Shown here: piece by piece, positions 30,666-40,618 of the stretch
Position numbering within the stretch: position 1 is the stretch's first letter
How the letters are laid out: every line of letters starts with the position of its first letter
Origin: Novakomyces olei
Taxonomy: Eukaryota; Ascomycota; Novakomycetes; Novakomycetales; Novakomycetaceae
NCBI GenBank assembly: GCA_016906335.1
Contig: JADEYG010000001.1
Span: 806,001 to 870,000, forward strand
Reading direction: 5' to 3'
DNA length: 64,000 nt
Program-made: the position numbers and the translations under genes
The notes under the pieces: generated by a model
Databases searched by the model: none
Told to the model about the DNA's origin: nothing
What the model saw: the letters and a program-made list of their open reading frames with translations, nothing else

Positions 30666-33600
30666 ATGGCTAATCAGCGAGCGCCAGAGCCTGCTTCGGC
30701 CTTTCGCTCCGAACCTGCACATCAAAATCCGCCGCCTTTACTCTTATCAAATCGGCAAGGTGGCCACCTTGACACGGGTACAGGTGGTAGTGCTGTTAAC
30801 GATGGACGCCCGCCTTCTAATGAACTGTAACCCTCCCCTTCTATTTTTTTCCCTTTGTTTTCCCCTCTTTTTTGAATCAAAATCAGAGCTTGGCGAGTGG
30901 GTATACCCGGCGTAAAGTGCTATTTAAAACAGGCATACCCGGTTCCCTCTATAATTCATGGGGAAACGGGTTGAAAGTTGGCTATTCAGTACGCATAATT
31001 CCACGCCTGAGAATGCTTTGTGGACTGTTTGATTCGTGGCGATCATGGCACGCTTTCATAGACAGTGTGCTCAGTGCTCAGCGCCGCTATTCTCGTCTGA
31101 CGTTTGTACTTTTTCTGAAAATTGATCTGTCGCCTGGGTTTATACGTTTTCGAGGCCAAGGAAATATATTGGCTAAGCTTGCCATTCTTGATCTTGTCCG
31201 AAAATTTTGGATGCAGAGATGACTACATGCGCAATTTATTATATTCTAATGCTACCTGCTTCTTTATAGCCCTGCTAGCAACTGAGATCATGGATACCAA
31301 TACGTTTATCGCTGTCTTGCTCCTTGATTTTTTTCTTTGGCCTGCGTCTAGGATTGCCGCTGGCCTAGTCACTTGTCCTAAACACTTCTCCCTATTTTGC
31401 CAATTGAAAAAAAGAAGAAAACATGTTTGCATTCTATTTGATGTGGCTGTATTGGATGCGAATTATCGTTCAACATGCCTCTTATTCTGCTTTCCAATAT
31501 TGATATACCCTCTACGCTATAAACTGTCTTTTTCGTCCTGGTCGCTCCTGAAAACGCTTGCTTTACTTATTATTACTATTAAATTTCTTTATAGCAGCAT
31601 ATAACTAATTCGAACAGTAAGACCGGTCTCGGCGGTATACCAGACTACGGTCCGGTAGATCAACAAACCCTGTTGGCCCAAGCTCGACAGGTATTAGGAC
31701 AGAATGCGTCTCCTACACAAGTCAACTCCTTGTATCACGTATGTGAGAAACCAACAATTCTCCTTCATTCATGTTTATCATAACTTTATTGTCTTTTTTG
31801 TCTCGTGAAACATAATGTGCTATACAATATTCTTTCTTTTTTGTTTGCCTTTTTCCTTTTTCCTTTTTCCTTTCTCAATCTTTTATTTAATATTCATATT
31901 TCCCAATCGTTTCCCCACTTTCAACGTCTTCTAATTGCTAGAAATTTTTACATCAACGGCAAATAGCGTCAAGGCAGCAACAGCAACAGCAACAGCCACA
32001 GCCACAGCCACAGCCACAGCCACAGCCACAGCCACAGCCACAGCCACAGCCACAGCCACAGCCACAGCCACAGCCACAGCCACAGCCACAGCCACAGCCA
32101 CAGCAGCAATTCACACCAGGGTTAGCGCCTAGAGCTGCTACTACTCATTTACCTATACGTCGGCCGGACACTCCAGGAGGAGTGGGTCGGCCTGTAAGAC
32201 CAGCCAAACCGTCGCCCAAGCCTCATGGAGTCCGAGGGCGGCCTCCATTAGCTCGGTCTCGTCTGGCAGCAGCAGCAGCAGCAGCAGCAGCGACTGCTGC
32301 TGCTAATGGCGGCAGTGGCAGTAATATAAGCTTTGCGCCTGTTACAAACGCGAACCCGACTTCCTCGTCTCCCCGTCCACCAAACTTGCCTGCTTCTTCG
32401 CCTACGTCTCTGGCAAAATCGTCTCAGCCGCAAAGGCCTTCACTGCAGACTCCGTCGCCTATTCGTGATGGCAGTGGGCCAGTGCAGAATGCAGCTACGA
32501 CTGCTCTGGCAGCAAGCCTGGGCCTTCCGCCTCAAGCCAACTTGCAAGGGTTTATGCGCCATTTATTCGAGTTTATGCACAGGACAGGCCGACCTCTGAA
32601 TGGTGTACCAGGCCTCAGATTACCGGATGGATCTCTTGCCAACATCAACTACATGCTGCTTTTTTACCTCGTTATTAAATCAGGGACCTCACGTAAACTC
32701 GTGGCCCCCTCGCAGTGGGCTTTTATGGCTCAGCAGCTGGGACTGCTACCGGCAGACAGTCCGGGAGAGTTCCGTGATGCCATTGGCAGCCAGTTGCAAA
32801 TGATCTATGGCAGTGTACTCGGGCTGTATGAGGAACGGTACCTTGTCATGCAGGCGCAGAAAAAGGGAGCAGTGCCTGCTACGGCAGTACAGACGCCTCC
32901 TTCTGCTCCGACCCATGGATCTTTGCCCCGGTTCCCTTCACAGCCTCAATTATCGCAATTTCAGCCAGCTCAACCGCCTTTTGCTTCGCAGTTTACAACT
33001 GAGCAGTACAGTGACCAGTATGGCGATTACACAGGCAATGCAAATTTAAATCAAAATCAAACAGCAAATACAAATACAAATTTGAATCAAAATTTGAATC
33101 AAAATTTGAATCAAAATCAAAATCTGAATCAAAATCCGAATCCGAATATTAATGGATCCTCAAACATGCGAGTGCAGCATCCTAATGTGACGGTACAGCC
33201 GCCTCAACGGAATCAGCCAAAGCAGACTCCGATTAAACGGCCTCAGACGTCGAACGCGTCTTCGCTTACGGCAGAAGGTGGACCTACTGCGTCCAGACGA
33301 CTGGCAATTTCGCAATCGCCCGGGTATAAAGGACCCGCTGGTATGAATGGCTCTTCTTTCTACTCCCGTACCAGCTCTTCTCCTCCGCAGACAGCTCCCG
33401 CTGCACTTGGTCCTCCAGTAGAGCAAAGAGAATTTGCACAGTCCTCTCCTCCTCTGGCAACCCACCCTCTTTCCTCTAGCAATAGCGCCTTTGCCCACCC
33501 CGGCAGCATTAACGGAGGCCATGCCACTTTTGTACGAGGCCCCGCTGCGGCCTGGTCAACTCAGGCAAGAAGGCAATCAGACTCACTGCCAAAATCGGGC

Positions 33601-35376
33601 AGCGCAGAAGAAGGCTCAGAGCAGGCGAACGAGTATAGACCGCTGAAACGCAAACTCGAGTCCACTTTTGGAGGGTACGACATAGAAACCCTAACCCTAA
33701 TGGGCCAGCAGGTGTCTACACTGCGCCCACGTATCCCACGCGTACATGAAATGGGGAATATAAGCGTGTTTGCACTGACGCGCAGTCTCGAGAGTGGATT
33801 GACACTCGAAGTCAATTACGCAATCGAAGCCCTGTCAAACATGGCGGCCTCCTCCTCTCCGGGTCTAGGCTCTTTTAGCCTGGAGGACTGTGACGATTTG
33901 TTACAGACCATTGTAGAGCTTATGTATGACGAGCTGAGCATTGTGCTGGGTGTGCCCTCGGCTCTGCTCTCGGACGAGGCGGAGACGGGGCAACTGTACA
34001 GTGCAGTTCTCGGGCAAAAGAGGAGGGACACAAGAGGCAGCTCGGACGGCAATTTAAGTGCCGACAGCAGCAGCAGCAGCAATAGTAGTAATAACGCTGA
34101 CGACACTGACTTTACCACCTTTTGCCATTACGAGCAGCTCAAAGACCTTTGCAGAATGGAGACTCGCGGAGCGAACGGCAGTGGGGTATCTGCCAGTACC
34201 GCGTCTCACGGTGCGAGTGCTCGACGTGAATTGGCAGCAGAAAGAATCACAGTACTGGCAACAACTCTGTCAAATTTTGCCTTTCGAGAGGCCAACCAGT
34301 TTACAATGTTACGGGACGGCAGTGTCGTCCCGCTCGTGTTTGATATAGTGAAAACTCTGAGCATATGCCGTGCCTACAGTGCCGCTCATAATTGCTCTCT
34401 GCTCGGCCGATACCAGCGGGAACTGGACTTGGCCAAGGACGTGATGACTCTGCTTTCACAGATCGCTTACGACACTCAGCCGCCGAGTACAATTGCGGCC
34501 CTTAGATTACTACGGTTCCTGCTCATGTTCTCTCCGGCTCGGGAAAAGTCGGACCTTTCTGCTCTCCAGGGCACCCGCAAAAACGGGCCTGTCGCTGCCC
34601 GTCTCGCAGGCTTTCCCGTCTACTCTGCAGCCGCAGCTCCGTATGCGCCTGTAACGGTAGACGTGCTGGCTAAACTGCTGGCACAGTACGATAGCACGCA
34701 CGCTTGCTTACGCTCAGTGCTAAGCAATGGTACAGAGGCAAGTGCACAGCTGCTTACTGACCTTTTCGCCATGGCCGTTTCGCTTCTGCCGTTGCAGGAT
34801 ACTGCGGCACCAGAAGCAGCTCAATTACCAGCGCTTTGTGAGGTAAGACTGGCCATGATTGAACAAGCTTTGTTGGCAGCTCAAGTGCTGAGTGAAGAGT
34901 TCAATAAACAGGCCTGGCTGGCAGCTGCCTGGCTCAGGTCCGGCCAAGGCTTTGCTGGAGAAATGGTCCGCTTCATCTCCGTCCTGAGCCAGTGCTCTGT
35001 GGGGGAAAGACTCAGGCAGCACGCTCTTAACAAACGGTGGGACCTTTTCAGTAACGTTACAAGACGCGGCGCCAGTGTCGTATCTGCCCTGTTTGAAACT
35101 GCCCAGAACTTTAGGTCAATACTGCCGCCGTCTGCCGTTCCTGTCGTCAACAATGGTACAAACACTGGTACGAGTACTAGTACCAGCATTAATGCTAGCA
35201 CTAATACTGGCGCAGACTCGGACTCTGCAGTTTCAGAGGCAGAGAGGCTGCAACAGGCTTTGGCAGCCTCAGCTCGATGTGGAATGGTACGCACAGGCCA
35301 GGCTATCGGCGCGCTCATGACGCATATGCTAGAGCCCTGGGTGGTAAGGGCAGTAGACAGTCTTGTCTCTGCCTAA
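30666..35376 (+). CDS. SWI1: SWI/SNF chromatin-remodelling subunit with ARID domain
   Basis: Swi1 (Sol1 in fission yeast) is the ARID subunit of the SWI/SNF nucleosome remodeller. Proposed exons are 30666-30826, 31618-31738 and 31942-35376, giving 1238 aa. Exons 2 and 3 are well supported. Exon 1 rests on a Pro-rich ATG frame (MANQRAPEPASAFRSEP) in the right phase and a weak GTAACC donor, so the first 54 residues are less sure. A Gln-Pro repeat follows, then an Ala run. The ARID domain lies at about 295-395 (GFMRHLFEFMHRTGRPLNGV, YLVIKSGTSRKL). An Asn/Gln-rich tract is at about 460-495. The conserved Swi1 C-terminal helical domain starts near residue 685 (GNISVFALTRSLESGLTLEV). Confidence 0.88.
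31993..32100. repeat. (CAGCCA)18 coding hexanucleotide repeat
   Basis: Eighteen perfect units, preceded by CAGCAA units, lie at the start of SWI1 exon 3 and encode alternating Gln-Pro. Copy-number change keeps the reading frame. Confidence 0.95.
33044..33150. repeat. Asn/Gln-coding AAT-CAA-TTG repeat tract in SWI1
   Basis: Degenerate 9-12-bp units built from AATTTGAATCAA encode an Asn/Gln/Leu tract of roughly 30 residues with very few charged residues. Confidence 0.85.
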
Positions 35377-35853
35377 ATGTATATAATGTAGAGAATATGT
35401 GAGATAGAAATGTATATTGCGGTTTTTATTGTGTGGCCATTTGCATTGATGGGTAAGAGGTACAGATACTAGTCCGCAACATTCGCTATAGTTATGGAGT
35501 TGCTATTGGTCAAATTGAATAGCTTATTTCAACGAATGATCCCTTGGCCATTCATGATTACAATAAATACAAAATTTACAAAAGCCATCAAGCAGGAGGC
35601 GTATAGCCCTGTCTTGATCAAAATTTATACACTTTGGCGATGTAAAATGAATTATTCGTTTGCCTTTGCGTTGGCGACTCGTATCGCTACTAGTCCGTTC
35701 TCGACCGGCGCCTGTTCCGATGAGGATAACGGTTCGGGTGCAGACGACTCAAGTTATACTACACTTGACGCAATAATCACAGGCCAGTTTTGATAAATGA
35801 TTATTTTGTCAATTAATTTATTTCTTTTTAATTATTAATAGTTCGTGATTATT
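35377..35853. other. convergent spacer, SWI1 and mL49
   Basis: This 477-bp spacer contains a 99-codon plus-strand frame (35494-35793). Its last third has codon-like composition, but I find no homology or splice support. It is left unannotated as a gene. Confidence 0.4.
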
Positions 35854-36200
35854 TTAAAATCCCTTTGCAGCGAGCCAGGCCTTCACGGGCCCCATCACAT
35901 GACCTTTGAGGACAACTTGATTTGTGACTGGATTCACGTAGCCCTCAACCTCACAATCATTACGAATAGTATCAAGCAATGCCTTTAAGCTTAGCAGACA
36001 ATAGTCAAACGAGATCAAAATTATACCTGAGCGCTGCCGTCAATGCGCCGGATAATCGTCTGGCGCCGAGTGCCTCCGCTTTTGATTTCACTGTAAACCG
36101 GTAAATGATTTGACTGCGACCGTGAAACGAAAAACTTGTACTGCACAGAGCCTGAAACAGCCTCGGTGGAGATTTGCCGTAAAAAAGTGCGTGAAGCCAT
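35854..36200 (-). CDS. IMG2: Mitochondrial large-subunit ribosomal protein mL49 (IMG2)
   Basis: mL49 is a component of the mitoribosomal large subunit related to the peptide-release-factor fold. Exons are 36027-36200 and 35854-35982, with a 44-nt intron (GTATAA donor, CTTAAAG acceptor, CTAAG branch-like), giving 100 aa. The family signature runs through both exons: NHLPVYSEIKSGGTRRQT, IIRRIDGS, then VVLKGHVMGPVKAWLAAKGF to the stop. The N-terminus has few acids and several Arg, fitting mitochondrial import. The gene is too small and split to show as a long open frame. Its start lies 360 bp from eIF3e, read divergently. Confidence 0.9.
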
Positions 36201-36560
36201 GCGTTTAAAACATTTGTGAATAATTTTGGAATTGTCTGAGTTTTATTATAATTTCTGTATATATTTTATTTACCTTTTTTCTATACAGAAAAATGTACGT
36301 CTGGTTTACGCTTTTACGGCGTATGATTGATTGCTTATAATGAAAATCGGGTTCCACTGCGGAAATGCTTTGATTTTATTAGGAAGAATGTGAGCTGTAA
36401 TTTTGATTGCATAAAGAATATTAAAACCTACGATAGTAATAATACGAATAATACGAATAATACGAATAACACTTCGTATATTATTGATAATTAATTAATT
36501 ACGAGTATAATATATATAAATAAATAAATAAAATAAAAAAGGACGAGCAAAAAATTCAAC
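36201..36560. promoter_or_regulatory. bidirectional promoter, mL49 and eIF3e
   Basis: This is a 360-bp AT-rich spacer between divergent housekeeping genes. It contains ATACGAATA repeats near 36435-36470 and TATATATAAATAAATA near 36510. No gene was found. Confidence 0.5.
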
Positions 36561-38057
36561 ATGGTCAACGCGACAGAGGCTCAGGGTATGAAACATAACT
36601 TTGGCACTGTAAACTAACGTCAGACGGCGGAATCACTTCGCCACCGGCGGACGGCGAGACGCTGGCGCAGCAGTATGACTTGACTACGCGTATAATGCCG
36701 TATCTAGATCTCCACTTGTCGTTCCCCCTGCTCGAGTTCCTTTCAATCAAGGAGACCTACCCCGCCGACCAGCTGCTCCAGGCAAAGTATGACTTGGTAG
36801 CGCAAACAAGCATGACAGATTACACGAGCAACTTGTGGCAAGAATTGCACCCGGAAGCCAGCAGCGACGAGCTACCAACCGAGTTTGCTGCGAAGCGAGA
36901 AGCTGTACTCAAAAAGCTCTCGGATCTGGAAGCACAGAGCGTCAAGGTTACTCAATTACTGGAAAACCCTGACATCGTATCGTCCCTGCGTCAGGACAAG
37001 GCACAGAATGTGCAGTTTCTCAAGGAACACTTTGGCCTCACCGACGAAATGACAAATGTAATGTATGAATTTGGACGGGCCCAGTATGACTGTGGAAACT
37101 ACCCTGGTGCCGCTGATCTTCTCTATCATTTCCGCGCTCTTTCACTGGATGCTGAGAAAAACACGTCTGCAACATGGGGCAAATTTGCTGCAGAGATTCT
37201 CTCGACCGCGTGGGAGGATGCTTTGGAAGAGATGAACAAGTTGCGGGATCAAATTGATTCTAGAGTAAGTTTAAAGACACTATTAATTTTGTGGTTTTGC
37301 TTTTTGCCGAAATGCATTCTAATTCCAGACTTTCTCGGACGCTGTTTTACAATTGCAGCACCGGACATGGCTCATTCACTGGGCTCTGTTCCCCTTTTTC
37401 AATCATGAAAACGGACGTGAAGCCTTGTGCGACATGTTTTTTGCTCCGTCATACATTAATACTATCCAAACAGCTTGCCCGTGGATACTGCGGTACCTGG
37501 CAGTGGCTGTGATTACTACGCGGTCCGGTATTCGTACTGCAGATGGTATCAGCTCTGCTGCTTACCAGCGTCGCATCAAAGATCTAGTCCGTGTCATTAG
37601 CCAAGAGGCCTACGAGTACAATGACCCGGTAACGCGTTTTGTTAGTGCTCTATACACAGATTTTGATTTTGAAGAGGCACAGAAGCAGCTGGCTCAGGCT
37701 GAGCAAGTACTTAAAGCAGACTTTTTCCTCGTTTCAACGGCAGATGAATTTGTAGAGTGTGCAAAGCAGCTGATGGCGGAAGCTTATTGCCGAATTCATC
37801 AGCGCATCGATATCAACGAGCTGGCAAAACGCCTGGATTTCACACCCGACCAAGTTATTAATTTGATTCACGATGATGTGGTCGATCTGAACGCTAAAAT
37901 TGATGTGCAGGAGGGCACGATTATCCTTAACCGGCCAGCTCAATCTGTCTACCAGCAAGTCATTGAAAAGACAAAGGGTATGACATTGAGCAGCCAGGTG
38001 TTGGCACAGACGATCAACCGGACAAAATTGGGTGCACAGGCCGATTCCCAAATGTAG
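36561..38057 (+). CDS. INT6: Translation initiation factor eIF3 subunit e
   Basis: eIF3e is a PCI-domain subunit of the eIF3 complex that recruits mRNA and 40S ribosomes. Exons are 36561-36585, 36624-37264 and 37329-38057 (introns 38 and 64 nt), giving 464 aa. The N-terminal block [20 protein letters not shown] matches the family. The intron before exon 3 is confirmed because it restores [20 protein letters not shown]. The C-terminal PCI/winged-helix part includes [14 protein letters not shown] and [11 protein letters not shown]. Budding yeast lacks this subunit, whereas fission yeast and filamentous fungi keep it, which is consistent with the proposed placement. Confidence 0.95.
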
Positions 38058-38589
38058 ACTTTTGACAATATAGGACAAGAGGTTTACGGAGTGGTAATTA
38101 AATGCTAATTCTGACTAGACGTGCGTCGGCACTTGTAAATAGTCGAGTAGGCCATAGGAAACTGTGCACCTGTCCTGTTTTAATTAATAACTGTCAGTGG
38201 CTCGTAGTGAGATTGCCGTTGGAAACAAGCTGAGAAATTGAAAATTAGAAACGCAAACGCAGTATCAATCCAAACCAAAGGTTACGCGTACCGAGACGGT
38301 GGAATCGTTCGAGATTACTACATTCAATTGGCTACCATTGAACAGCAATTAGCGGACAAACTCTATATCGAGTTACAATTCAATGGCAAACGCACTGTAG
38401 CCAGTGAGCAAAGATCCAAAGTTGGGGAGATACAAGAGCGGCAACCCCCCCCCCCCTCCCATTGCCAGCCCAGCCCAGCAATTAGGACCGCATACTGTAA
38501 TAATGTACTAGATTGACTGCTTGAGTCTATGAAACAAAATTTACAAGGCTGTTATACACGCCCGCAAGCGAACCCACAACTCCCATCGA
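38058..38589. other. convergent spacer with poly-C tract
   Basis: This is a 530-bp spacer between two gene ends. A C-rich run (about 13 C with one T) lies at 38446-38459. The 92-codon frame at 38238 has no family signal and crosses that run. Confidence 0.5.
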
Positions 38590-39408
38590 CTAATGACCAT
38601 CCGCCTGGTCTTTGTGCTTACAATCTACATCGTAGACCAAACAGCGGCACAGCTCTTCATCCTCACACCACACGTGTGGCCGGCCAAAGATAATATGCCA
38701 AGCATACTCCAGCACTCGGCCCGAGGTAGCCGAGTTGAGTTCCGAGTCCATGAGCCACTGACGAACCCCCCTGTAGAATCGAAGGGGCAGTCGATGTACT
38801 TTGTCAGCGTGCACGGCAAACTGAGAACAGCAATTAGTACCGACAACGTCGGGTACGGGCCCAAGGTAGGACTGGAAAGCGTTTTTCCACGCTGAGCGGT
38901 AAGCAGCCTCTGTCTCCCGAGGACTCGTAATCCGGCTCGTGACAATCTCAACCGGGCAGCCGACTTGTGTAGAGCAGCGCAGACTAAAGTACCCGAACCG
39001 TTCCACGTTTGTCCAATTCAAATGGCTCAATGCCTCCAGCATATCTCCATCAAAGGCATCATTGTGCCACGCGCTCTGGTGTGAGTGGATAAAGGCAGTT
39101 GTGCGTGGAAGCGTATAGTAATGGTCGATAATGTATGTGAGGTACACCATTGCCTCATTGCCCCGGTTCAGCGGGACTCGGTTGCGAGCAAAAGGGTCGT
39201 CTGTAACGTAGAGCGTATACGGCACAGGCAGCTGGTCGAGCCACTCGGTCTCTTCGCCGGCAGTGCTGGCAACGACCACCATTTTATTGTGACTCGGGGA
39301 CCACCGAACATGGCGGTACGCCTGTGTGCCATCCGCCCAAACGAATATAAGAATTCCTGCCGTCGACAGCAGCACTAAGGCCGCAAGCGCCGACCGTAGA
39401 AACTTCAT
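38590..39408 (-). CDS. DUF3431-type membrane-anchored protein
   Basis: This belongs to a fungal family of uncharacterised proteins thought to be lumenal or secreted. The single exon encodes 272 aa. One hydrophobic segment near the N-terminus (LAALVLLSTAGILIFVWA, about 7-24) gives a type II anchor or signal. The domain contains NRGNEAMVYLTYIIDHYYTL, then FIHSHQSAWHND, and FGYFSLRC. The C-terminal half is Cys-rich with an aromatic CCSQFAVH block and IFGRPHVWCEDEELC. The His/Trp/Asp motif could be catalytic and a glycosyltransferase-like fold is plausible, but the reaction is unknown. Family assignment is from memory of the motif pattern. Confidence 0.75.
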   Translation of the reverse strand: MKFLRSALAALVLLSTAGILIFVWADGTQAYRHVRWSPSHNKMVVVASTAGEETEWLDQLPVPYTLYVTDDPFARNRVPLNRGNEAMVYLTYIIDHYYTLPRTTAFIHSHQSAWHNDAFDGDMLEALSHLNWTNVERFGYFSLRCSTQVGCPVEIVTSRITSPRETEAAYRSAWKNAFQSYLGPVPDVVGTNCCSQFAVHADKVHRLPLRFYRGVRQWLMDSELNSATSGRVLEYAWHIIFGRPHVWCEDEELCRCLVYDVDCKHKDQADGH

Positions 39409-39579
39409 TGCAGACTGGCGACGTTCCTACTTTTCTGCCGTAATTTTAACAATTTATGGGGATTTGCCGTCTTTGCCCGATACGGCTGAGTTTACCTTAT
39501 TAGCCGATATAGTACTGCTCCTTACATCGCTTGTAATCTGTGGCTTGTATACTCTGGGCCATATTTTATTATATTTTGT

Positions 39580-39690
39580 GTATTGCCATATATTATCATT
39601 ATCATATATTGTTATATACTATCATATATTATCATATATATTGTCATATATTAATATATATTGTCATATATTGTCATATATTTTCATTAG
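39580..39690. repeat. ATATTATCATAT/ATATTGTCATAT repeat field
   Basis: About ten imperfect units of 10-13 bp lie in tandem. They are nearly pure A/T with a regular TC or TG step. Confidence 0.8.
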
Positions 39691-40108
39691 AGGCAGTACA
39701 AAATTGCCACTCGTGCGCTTGACCGGGTATACGATTGGGCGGCTAAAACACCTTTCACCGATACAACCAATATGGCTGCGAGTTTAGGAAGCGTTAATTC
39801 TGCATAGAGCAATGGCCATATGTACAATAAAGTCCTATAACAATCCTTGTAAATGTGGGGTCTAGACACTTGGGTGAAACGTATCGAATGGGTATGCAGG
39901 CTAAGAATCGTCTGAATCGAATGAATTACTGAAAAGTTGAACAAAAGTGAGACACAGCATGTAACACTGCCAGCATTTTAGTATACAAAATGATCAATTT
40001 GGTGTTTTATGAATTTTGTGCTGAATGGTATAATTGCCCCAACGACGTAACGCTTATACGTGATGTTTGTGTAATACGTGTATTTTACACATAGGATGGA
40101 TACGTATG

Positions 40109-40310
40109 CAAGTATGAACCTGGTTACAAAGTATGAACCTGGTTACAAAGTATAAACCTTTATAAAGTATAATATACAGTATAAATTACAGTATAACCCT
40201 TTATACTGTTCAAACCTTTGTACAGTATAAACCTACTTTGAAAATTTGAGTCCTTTGTACAGCACAAACCTTTGAGTGTATAAACCCTTATACAAATAAA
40301 CCCTATAAGC
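40109..40310. repeat. degenerate GTATGAACCTGGTTACAAA-type repeats
   Basis: Two near-identical 19-bp copies are followed by decayed copies around the words GTATAAACC and CCTTTGTACAG. They lie 300-500 bp before the ORP start. Confidence 0.75.
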
Positions 40311-40618
40311 ATAACTGTTTATGTATGATTCGTACGCTTGTTATCATACAGTAGTCACTGTAAGCCACGCCGGCTCGATTTCCGCTGCTTCAGAGTCTAC
40401 GCGCTCAGCAGGGCTATACTAAATATACAATTTCACTGGGCAATAAAGCTGATTGCCTCTTTTCTGCAGGGCTACTAGCACTAGCAGGCTGCTCGGAGGT
40501 ACGTGCCTCCCCCATTTTTGCCACTCGCCTCTCTGTATTCCTTCACGACAGAGAATACAGCTCTCGAGCGTTTGGGCCAGCATTTGGCCCGCAAATACTC
40601 ACAGCAGGCAGCTGTGAC

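Larger units (their letters stand above)
39409..40618. promoter_or_regulatory. divergent region, DUF3431 gene and ORP gene, with two repeat fields
   Basis: This is about 1.2 kb between outward-reading starts. The left half holds an ATCATATATT-type repeat field (39580-39690). The right half holds a degenerate GTATAAACCTTT repeat field (40109-40310). Open frames over the repeats are artefacts. Confidence 0.55.

Noticed and set aside
31935-32132. Ala-Thr repeat ORF over the SWI1 hexanucleotide array
   Set aside because: It is an off-frame reading of the CAGCCA repeat. The SWI1 frame gives Gln-Pro and continues for 1100 codons.
35494-35793. 99-codon plus-strand ORF after SWI1
   Set aside because: Only its last third looks protein-like. 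An opposing minus-strand frame is equally open, and no homology or splice support was found.
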